Assembly: GCA_023935145.1 (NCBI GenBank)
Contig: CM043698.1
Coordinates: forward strand, 41,751,501-41,815,500
Reading direction: 5' to 3'
From: Bretschneidera sinensis
Lineage: Eukaryota; Streptophyta; Magnoliopsida; Brassicales; Akaniaceae
DNA length: 64,000 nt
The notes under the pieces are model-generated. The model worked only from the letters and a program-made list of their open reading frames with translations. It searched no databases and was not told where the DNA came from. Shown piece after piece: positions 57,395-64,000 of this stretch. The first letter of the stretch is position 1; each line of letters starts with the position of its first letter. Made by a program: the position numbers and the translations under genes.

Positions 57395-59387
57395 CTAAGG
57401 TATTGGGGCCTTCTGAGCCTCACCTTCTGGAGCTGCGCTCTCAAGGGCCTTATGAGGCTTGACTCCGGCCATATCCTCAGCATCCCCTCCCCCAGCAACC
57501 GCACCGTCTTCCCCTGTAGACGCCCCCAGCTCTAGGCTAGAAAAGTAGACCTTTGGATAGAGGGACTCAGCCTTTCTCCTCGCTTTATTGAAGCCCTCCA
57601 GGAACTGAGCTTCCCCCTCCTTTAGCAAGGCCTCCTCTCTCTCTCTGTAGCTATGCGAGCCACCTCCTCTATCTCGGCCTTCAGCAGATCCCTCTCCTTC
57701 TTTAGGGCTTCCTCGGTCTGGCAACGGTGATCCCTCTCCATGACCGCTGTGTCCTTAGCCCTCTCGACCACCCCAAGAGAGATGGATAAGGCCTGGGTGA
57801 GCTCTTTCGTCTCGTCCAGCATTTGCTCGGCCTTCGCCAAGCGCTTGACCATATCCGAGCTGCGCCGAGCAAGAACCCCGGCAAGGACTCTAGCCTGAAA
57901 CAGGAGAATACGTTGTGAAGAACAATTGCGATATGAAAAAGAAAACTAACTAAAGAATCAGGATGAGGGAAAGAAACTGTATCTGGGAAGCCACAACCTT
58001 CATGGCTGAGCAAAGCTCTTCGAAGGACTTTCTCGAGAGCTCCAGCATGTCACGGGGAGGGATCCCCATAACAAGGTGCTCACGAGCGACTCGAGGGTGC
58101 ACAAACACTGAGTCATCGACCTTTAGTGCCCACTTGGGCACGAAGGAAGCAGCAAGCTTGGACCTCTCCTTGATAGAGGACGGCCCTGGGGCAGAGATCG
58201 GTGCAGCAGAAACCGCCCCCGCCTTTGAAACAAGAGGCCTCGGAGGGCTCTCTAGAAGAATAAGCACTGGGGTTAAAACTCGAGCCTTCTTTTTTTGTTC
58301 TTGGGCAAAGCTGTTGGCCTTTGCGACCCTCTTCTTCTCCTGGGCCAAACGTTTGGCCCACTCCCTCGCCTGAGTAGCCATCTCTATCTCTGCACAAAAA
58401 AAGGGTATTAATAACTTGGAAACAAAAATCAAATTTTAACAAGCTAAAAGACCAAGGGCTACCGTGCTCGAGGTTTGCTGGAAGACTGGGAGAGCAAAGG
58501 CTACGCCTGTGGAGTTCTTCGTTATCTTTAAGCACCTCGATATCCAAAGGCGCAGCTAGCATAGCCTTCAGCATCTCTTGCTCTCGATGCAGGATGTACG
58601 GCTTCTTGCATTTGCCAACACGGTCCAAGCTCCAATCGAGGAGGGTGCCGAAGCTCTTAGCACTCCTTATGAAGAAGAATGACCCCTTCCACCTCTTTAT
58701 GGAAGAGGGTTTCTTCTTCAACAAATTTTTCAAAGCCCTCAAGCTAACTATGACCCATCCGGTTTGCCCAAGCCGGGTAATATGAAAGTGGGCTTTGAAC
58801 ACATTTATGTTCATTACCCCACCCACCTTCTGGCACACAGGAATGAATGCCAAGATCAACTGGATTGAGTTGGGCACCAGCTGACTCAGTGCGATACCGA
58901 AATATCTGAGCATCGAGCAGAAGAATGGGTGGAGAGGGAGCTTAAGCCCTGCCTTCGTGTGCTGTTCCTAAACGCACAGCTCATAAGGTGGGTGGCTCAG
59001 AAAGGCATTGTGTGCCCTCTCCCTACCCTTTGGTGCCCTCAGGTGGTACTCCATGGGGATTCTATATTTTATCCTCATCCCCATGAGTTCAGCCTCCTCT
59101 ACCACACTCGGGATGGAGTTCGCCTTGAACATCCACTCCTTCCTTTCGGCCTCCGTGTCGTCCTCCTTGATCCTCAACAACATTCGGTCAATCTCCCCTT
59201 CCTCCCCAGAAGACTCTCCTCCCTCACCCTCCTCTCCACCTCCTCCCTCAGAAACATAAGGCATAAGAGCCAGAGTGCCTTCCAGAGAGACGGTCTCCTG
59301 AGAAGGGACCTCATCACTGAAGGAAACGTCAATTGCTTCCTCCAACTCCCTCTACAAGTCTCTACTAACTTCACTCTCGTTAGACAT
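57395..59387 (-). pseudogene. Antisense extra ORF (aORF) of element T, spliced, gypsy-type transposase-like domain
   Basis: Between INT and the 3' LTR the minus strand carries a gene-like unit. ATG at 59387-59385 (MSNESEVSRDL, stop at codon 12), an acidic stretch GEEGEGGESSGEEGE, then a domain LPLHPFFCSMLRYFGIALSQ, PNSIQLILAFIPVCQKVGG and PSSIKRWKGSFFFIRSAK. This domain resembles the plant 'putative gypsy type transposon' family (Pfam PF04195, by memory). A GT-AG intron (58462-58390) restores frame to EIEMATQAREWAKRLAQEKK; a second ends at 57895. Exon 3 encodes a coiled coil (VKRLAKAEQMLDETKELTQA), with a frameshift near 57640 at a CT-rich run, then the C-terminus to 57395. Antisense ORFs here are known in Tat elements; their function is unknown. 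Confidence 0.72.
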
Positions 59388-59726
59388 TGTACTCACCAAG
59401 GAATTATTTGAGTGACTTCTAAGAAAACCGAGCGCTCTCAAACTGTTTCTCCCAAACTTTGTGCTCTCAAAATCTCTAAGGAAATGCAAGTGAAGAGAAA
59501 TGAGGAAGGGTCTCCTTATATAGGAGTCACGACAACAAAGAACTAGGAGTATCAACTCAACTCTCCAACCGAAAGGACGTGACCTTTGCTGTCACCTAGG
59601 CACCGTTCCTGTTCCCCAAGGCGCTAACTGTCATAAAAGCGCGACCCTTGCCATGCCCAATGTGCCGTCATTTAAAAAAGCAACCGTCATCACAATTTAT
59701 TGCGCCCATAAAAATGGGACTAAAGG

Positions 59727-59815
59727 CCCAAGATAAAGAAGAGCCCATGGGCCCAAGATAAAGAAGAGACCATGGGCCCAAGATAAAGAAGAGTTTATGG
59801 GCCCAAAGCAAAGAA
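59727..59815 (+). repeat. 25-bp tandem repeat, about 3.5 copies
   Basis: The unit AAGATAAAGAAGAG + CCCATGGGCCC repeats three times and partly a fourth; CCCATGGG inside it is palindromic. It lies between the aORF and the 48-bp array. Confidence 0.85.
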
Positions 59816-59841
59816 GCACGTGGAAAGGCCCATCACCAAAT

Positions 59842-60465
59842 TTTTCCAAGTCCGAGCATATGTGTTGCTTGTCATGCACTTGGCCTAAATTCTCCAAGTC
59901 CGAGCGTATGAGCTACTTTGCATACGCTCGGCCTAGATTCTCCAAGTCCGAGCGTATGAGCTGCTTATCATACGCTCGGCCTAGATTCTCTAAGTCCGAG
60001 TGTATGAGCTGTTTTCCATACGCTCGGCCTAAATTCTCCAAGTTTGAGCATATGAACTGTTTGTCATACGCTCGGCTTAGATTCTCCAAGTCCGAGTGTA
60101 TGAGCTGCTTTGCATACGTTCGGTCTAGATTCTCCAAGTCAGAGTGTATCAGCTGTTTTGCATACACTCGGCCTAAATTCTCCAAGTCCGAGCGTATGAG
60201 CTGCTTGTCATACACGCAGCCTAAGTTCTCCAAGTCCGAGCATATGAGATGTTTTGCATACACTCAGCTTAAATTCTCCAAGTTCGAGCGTATGAGTTGG
60301 TTGTCATATGCTCGGCCTAAAGTCTCCAAGTTCGAGCGTATGAGCTGCTTGTCATACATTCGACCTAGATTCTCCAAGTCTGAGTGCATGAGTTGTTTTG
60401 CGTACACTCGGCCTAGATTCTCTAAGTCCGAGTGTATGAGCTGCTTTGCATACGCTCGGCCAAAA
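59842..60465 (+). repeat. 48-bp tandem array, 13 copies, hairpin-forming
   Basis: Thirteen 48-bp units fill 624 bp. Because 48 is divisible by 3 and the units lack stops, the plus strand reads as 13 x 16 residues of the type FSKSERMSCFAYARPR, and the minus strand is also open across units. Most units contain an inverted repeat CCGAGCGTATGA (8-nt loop) TCATACGCTCGG (perfect at 59948-59979). It lies in the 3' region of T, ahead of the PPT. Tandem repeats in the 3' UTR of Tat/Ogre elements are known as seeds of satellite DNA. A real protein is unlikely. Confidence 0.9.
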
Positions 60466-60564
60466 ATTCCCTGGCTAAGACGTCATCCCATTTCTCAAAA
60501 AATCATAAGTATAAACGCTCAGCCATGACACATCACATTTTACTTCCTCAAGGCACACGTACCT

Positions 60565-60578
60565 GAGGAAGTGGGAGG
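60565..60578 (+). other. Polypurine tract of element T
   Basis: GAGGAAGTGGGAGG, four bases before the 3' LTR at 60583. Confidence 0.7.
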
Positions 60579-60582
60579 CCTG

Positions 60583-61136
60583 TGATGTAACCCACAACAC
60601 CTTGGTCTAATAAGAAATCCACACGTGGACTCTGATGTCACCTATAGGACAACGACACGTGTCAAGCCTCCTCACCATTGTAAGGCACATGTGGAACAAG
60701 CAAGGAACACCACCACTGCATCAAAGCGTGATTAGCAGACCTAATCCCCTCTGAAACACGCGACCACCCTGACACACTTAACGCCCTGATCACGCTATTA
60801 AAACTTACCTCTGAATCCTGGAATCATAGGGGCAGACCCATACCTTCCCACGTGAACGACCTCCCCTTAGGAGCAATAAATATCTTGAGGTAAGTGAAAC
60901 TAAGACTTAAGACTTATCCATAATCAGTATTAATCTGCTCTAAAGTTAATCCTCAGCTTCGTCCTAACTAGAGTGTCGGAGTGCCCTCGGAGGTCTCCCT
61001 CTCCCCTCCTTCCGAGGGTCTTTTAGTTCACCTCTGTTACTTGTGCAGGGCCACGCTAGCGCCAAGGCCACACCAGCGCTAAGGCCACGCCAGCGCCAAG
61101 GCCATGTCAGCATCAACAATTTTTGTGGCCTCAATA
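60583..61136 (+). repeat. 3' LTR of element T
   Basis: TGATGTAACCC to CCTCAATA; the terminal CA has become TA. 554 bp; the 17-bp unit is present four times (61049-61116) against six in the 5' LTR. The TATA box is altered (CAATAAATAT). GAAAC follows at 61137. Confidence 0.88.
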
Positions 61137-61141
61137 GAAAC

Positions 61142-61300
61142 CATACTGATCTTTAGAGCAGAACTTGGATACATCTTTCGGAAGGAAGCCTACCTCATAG
61201 AAAATCTGGGTGCTCTTATGCATGTGAGCCATAGAAGCCAACAAATCAGCTGGCTTCTTAACTTCCCTCAAGGTGTGATTAACCAACACGAATTAATGAT
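61142..61300 (-). pseudogene. LINE-type RNase H (RVT_3) fragment cut by element T
   Basis: The minus strand reads VNHTLREVKKPADLLASMAH then MHKSTQIFYEVGFLPKDVSK and FCSKDQYG. It resembles the C-terminal part of the RNase H domain carried by plant LINEs (H-x-x-R-E-x-N/K-x-x-A-D pattern, then an FxxPP/LP-like loop and a D-x-x-G end). T inserted immediately downstream, so the few last residues should lie left of 25614 on the minus strand. Confidence 0.5.
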
Positions 61301-61799
61301 AATTTTTTTTACCATATAATGAATCCACCAAGGCCATTAAGAAGATGAAAGAGTCACAAGAACTTTGGAATCACTTTCTAACAAAGATTGTAAAACTGAA
61401 TTTATGGCAAAGTCAAAGCCCAATTAAAAGGAGCACTAAGTACGTACAATGAGAGTTTTATTTATATATATTTTTTACTGTTAAGATATTTTTAGTTTGT
61501 TAATTTGTTAATTAAAGTTTTAAATGTTCAGTTATTTAAATTTGCTATACTTGCCAAATTAATTTATTTTATATATTAAATAAAATTTTCAAATCATTTT
61601 TAGATAACAAATTTTTTTTTTTATGTGAACATCCACAGCAATCCATACCTATTAGCAGCAAAAGTTAAAATGTCGATTTTCTTTGATTACATAGAAGGTT
61701 TGGACGTCGTATAAAATGAAGTTCCTAAACTAGAGGATGAGGCACAACTTATAGCAGCACAATAAAAGAAATTGAGTCGAGCTCTCGTGCAAAAAATAA
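61301..61799. other. AT-rich stretch without recognisable gene
   Basis: No motif recognised. T- and A-rich runs (61612-61621) are present. It lies between the LINE fragment and the copia integrase remnant. Confidence 0.4.
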
Positions 61800-62050
61800 A
61801 GAAGTCTAGCATCATATTTCATCACAGGCTTCAGATTTAATTTTCAGAAAATAAACTCATGCTTCCCTACTGAAATCATCAACAAAAGTAACAAAACACA
61901 TTCTACTTGCATTAGATAAAACCTCCACTGAGTAGAAATCGGTATGCATAAGTTCAAACGGTTTTTTGGCTCTCTAAGCTTTTCTCTTTGAAAAGATATA
62001 TCTACAATTTTTCTCTACACAAGATTCACATACTCTATTTGGTATATCAA
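61800..62050 (-). pseudogene. Ty1/copia integrase N-terminal fragment
   Basis: Minus strand: NRVCESCVEKNCRYIFSKRK (zinc CX2C), AKKPFELMHTDFYSVEV (first catalytic Asp), MCFVTFVDDFSREA and VYFLKIKSEA, after which similarity stops near 61820. The remainder of the integrase, including the second Asp and the Glu, is absent here. Confidence 0.78.
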
Positions 62051-62290
62051 TAAACGAAAAAAAATCTAAATCAAATTTTTACTAGCAAGAAATTTCATAC
62101 TATCAAAATTCAAGTGTCCAAGACACATATGCCAAAGACAATTATTATCAACAACCACATAACTAAAGTCAGGTAAATTCTGACAATTAATATTCAAAGG
62201 AAACATTCGATTTTGAGTCATATTTACCTTTTCTAAAAGTCTTTTTTCGTCAACACTAATAGTGCAATATTCCTTGTTGATATACATGTC
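62051..62290 (-). pseudogene. Copia GAG-pre-integrase fragment
   Basis: Minus strand: MYINKEYCTISVDEKRLLEK and LWHMCLGHLNFDSMKFLASK, the HxxxH-type pre-integrase zinc motif of copia (WHxxxGHxNxxxxKxL). It connects in frame to the integrase piece at its left and, across the MITE, to the protease at its right. Confidence 0.82.
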
Positions 62291-62293
62291 TTA

Positions 62294-63052
62294 GGGTGTA
62301 TTTGAGAGTGCTGTGATGTAGCTGCACTGGTGCCAAACATGCTATGAGAGTGCTGGAACCAAAAGAGCTGTAAGAAGTGTTGTTGTTAAAAGCTCAGTGT
62401 AACGTTTTGTAAATTGTCTTGCAAAAGCATTGTGAAAGTGTTGTGATCAATAATAATATTTGGAAATTGTAGTCATAATAATGCTATAAAACTGTAAAAT
62501 TATTAAAATAAACATGGTTCAAAGATATGCAGTTTTAATAAATTATATTTTTTTAATTAAAGAGATATTCTTAATTAACAACAAAAAAGAAATCATTCAT
62601 TATCTAATAATAATCAACAACTTTATATTAATAAAATCATTTATTACTTAATAATAAAATAAAAAAATATCTACAATCTTTTTTTTTCTTTGGCCACTTC
62701 TTTCAAGTGCCATTTCCATGGCCAAACTCGTTGTTTCAACAAAGAGAAATGAGTATTAAGGGTTTAGATAATTTGAATATATCAAGAGTTAGATGAAAAT
62801 TAGTGAAATGTGGTAAGGGCAATTTTGGTTTTACATAAAATTCATTAAAACTTTAGAAGCTACCCGGTCAAGCACATTTTAAAAGCTCCCCTACCATTGC
62901 TTCTAAAAAAAGGATTTTTTAGCTTTCCCTATCAACTATTTTTGGAAAAGATGTAGTAGTGAAATTTTACCAAACAACAATTTTAGGAAAAACAATCAAA
63001 TCTATTCCTATAAGCTCTTTTTCTATGGGTAAAAGCTTTTCCAAACCCACCC
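62294..63052. mobile_element. MITE inserted in the copia pol region (Tourist/Harbinger- or hAT-like)
   Basis: 759 bp with inverted ends GGGTGTATTTGAGAGTGC (left) and, on the other strand, GGGTGGGTTTGGAAAAGC (right), flanked by TTA on both sides (62291-62293 / 63053-63055). No ORF. Alternatively the target repeat is GTCTT. It separates protease motif LSVGQLL from pre-integrase YINKEYC. Confidence 0.6.
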
Positions 63053-63064
63053 TTAGTCTTTCAA

Positions 63065-63330
63065 AAGTTGCCCAACACTCAAGATATTAAAAAAAAAAAT
63101 AAATACTTGGCACATACAATACATTAGAAATAGAATTGAGAAACTAATCCTTAAACCGAATACTAATATTGTTTATTCCCATCACTGATATTTTTGTGTT
63201 ATTTTCAATAGTCACCTTAGAACGAAAGGACTTGTCTAATTTTGAAAACATCTACTTTTTGCTATACATGTGATTGTTGCAACCTATATCTAAAAACCAT
63301 TTATTTTTCTCTTCTTTCTTTGCCTTATAT
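63065..63330 (-). pseudogene. Copia protease fragment
   Basis: Minus strand: WFLDIGCNNHMYS (aspartic protease motif D-T-G with Thr changed to Ile), LDKSFRSKVTIENNTKISVM and ISNVLYVP, then NILSVGQLLKD in another frame up to the MITE. It is catalytically suspect and frame-broken. Confidence 0.8.
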
Positions 63331-63335
63331 ATGAC

Positions 63336-63850
63336 TTATAAATAACAAAGTTCTGCCATTATTACCACTGTTGGCAACTTTAGCATGACACCATCTATTA
63401 TTTGCATTTTTAAATGACACTTGTTTTGATAATGTTTATATCCCTTACAATTATGAAATTGAATATGAGATTTACACTCATGCATTCTCATAATGGTCAT
63501 ACTTTTTCCTCTTGTGGCATTGAACATTAGATTGGTCGTGATTTTGATTCGCCTCTATGGATCTTCTCTATCCTTGATTCTGCTTGAAATTTTTTCCTCT
63601 ACTACTTTGACATCTTTGACTTAATTCTAACTAGTTCTATGAGTCATTTTTTCTTTTTTGAAATTCAATTGAGCTTGGAAAGCCTTTTCAACTTTAACCT
63701 ATGATTTTTCATTCGAGTATTTTTCATTAGTCGCTAAAGATTCTTTTAAATCATTAATGATCATCACATTGAGATCTTAGGATTCGTCAATGGCCACCAC
63801 AATATGCTCAAATCGCGATCTAGGTTGTTCGGGATTTTTTATAGTTTTTT
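63336..63850 (-). pseudogene. Copia gag fragment
   Basis: Minus strand: SRFEHIVVAIDES (after a Gln/Lys position a stop), DLKESLATNEKYSNEKS, EKAFQAQLNFKKEKMTHRTS and the knuckle IQFHNCKGYKHYQNKCHLK, which has lost its first Cys (CX2C reads FHNC). The typical order of copia Gag (UBN2/DUF4219-like then zinc knuckle) is kept. The 5' part is beyond the window or in 63851-64000, where no clear motif was seen. Confidence 0.75.
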
Positions 63851-64000
63851 TCTTGCTTAGTTGCCGAGGAAATGGAGATTTTTTTTTGGGTGATTTATGC
63901 TAATTGGTTGGCAAAAAAGTTAAGGAAAATGATTTTTAATGCCTTTCTCAAAGAATCTCTGCAAAAATTAGTCAAAGTGGAGCTCAAAACATCAACGACA

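Larger units (their letters stand above)
25619..61136 (+). mobile_element. Element T: Tat/Retand-type Ty3/gypsy retrotransposon carrying three nested elements
   Basis: Both ends start or finish in related LTRs (25619-26196 and 60583-61136) flanked by a perfect 5-bp duplication GAAAC (25614-25618 and 61137-61141). Without the inserted B+C (27047-46852) and D (47068-52882) the element is about 9.9 kb. The gag frame re-forms across both insertion points. Order: LTR, PBS, gag, PR, RT (YVDDMLVKS), RNase H, second archaeal-type RNase H, INT, antisense extra ORF, tandem-repeat 3' region, PPT, LTR. Dual RNase H and an antisense ORF are known hallmarks of the Tat lineage. Confidence 0.88.

Noticed and set aside
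57963..58373. Plus-strand ORF of 136 residues
   Set aside because: It is the shadow of exon 2 of the antisense ORF; composition and splice frame favour the minus strand.
59797..60528. A 243-residue ORF of 16-residue repeats as a real secreted or structural protein
   Set aside because: It is the translation of the 48-bp tandem array inside the 3' region of a retrotransposon. The unit length is a multiple of three, and the minus strand is equally open. No start context or domain supports it.
25619..61136. Integrated pararetrovirus or other endogenous plant virus
   Set aside because: The genes are LTR-retrotransposon gag-pol with LTRs, PBS, PPT, integrase and 5-bp duplications. No movement protein or virus-type coat protein was seen.
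1..64000. tRNA or rRNA genes
   Set aside because: No cloverleaf with A/B boxes or rRNA-like segment was seen. The TGGCGCC...CCGGGGA stretches are retrotransposon primer-binding sites, not tRNA genes. A tRNAscan-SE run would be decisive.

Overview
The window is AT-rich plant nuclear DNA. Its left edge holds the 3' part of one host gene. Nearly everything else is a pile of decayed and partly nested transposable elements. A plant, probably a dicot, is indicated by a split glycine cleavage H-protein gene (mitochondrial in plants) with canonical GT-AG introns, and by plant-type Ty3/gypsy elements (Athila-, Tat/Retand- and Tekay-like), Ty1/copia, CACTA, MULE, LINE and MITE remnants. The species cannot be named from the sequence. 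No rRNA gene, tRNA gene, CRISPR array or prokaryotic feature was seen.

Layout. 1-2419: exons 2-4 of GCSH (exon 1, with the transit peptide, lies left of the window), with a MITE-like insert in intron 2. 2420-6050: intergenic DNA and a minus-strand Ty1/copia 3' half (LTR, PPT, RNase H, RT), ending at a small plus-strand RT piece. 6051-8338: a Tekay-like LTR with a 36-bp minisatellite. 8339-8825 and about 18620-19593: two pieces of one plus-strand CACTA transposase gene, split by Athila element A (8826 to about 18597). 19594 to about 20300: a second Tekay-like LTR start. 21250-21900: LINE ORF1 (DUF4283-like) fragment. 22296-23364: minus-strand MULE transposase N-terminus. 23365-25613: AT-rich DNA with no recognisable gene. 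25619-61136: a Tat/Retand-like element T carrying everything inserted in it. 61142-64000: a LINE RNase H fragment and a minus-strand copia 5' half (integrase, pre-integrase, protease, gag) interrupted by a MITE.

The nest from 25.6 to 61.1 kb can be read from target-site duplications (TSDs). T has TSD GAAAC. B, an Athila-type element (27047-46852, TSD GGAAG/AGAAG), sits in the gag of T. C, a second Athila-type element (36351-45689, TSD GCTAT), sits in the 3' LTR of B. D (47068-52882, minus strand, TSD CTGAG) sits further along the same gag of T. D belongs to the C family but has lost most of gag, the protease and most of pol. Without the inserts T is about 9.9 kb: gag, pol with a second RNase H, an antisense spliced extra ORF, a 3' tandem-repeat block, and the 3' LTR.

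No element looks autonomous today: every coding region has stops or frameshifts, many explicable as C-to-T or G-to-A changes. Points most worth a second look are the hairpin-forming 48-bp repeat array and the antisense ORF of T, the triple-deletion derivative D, a 20-bp palindrome in the LTRs of A whose two copies differ symmetrically, a hairpin next to the PPT shared by all four Athila-type elements, and the proposal that the copia halves at the two ends of the window are one old element split by about 55 kb.
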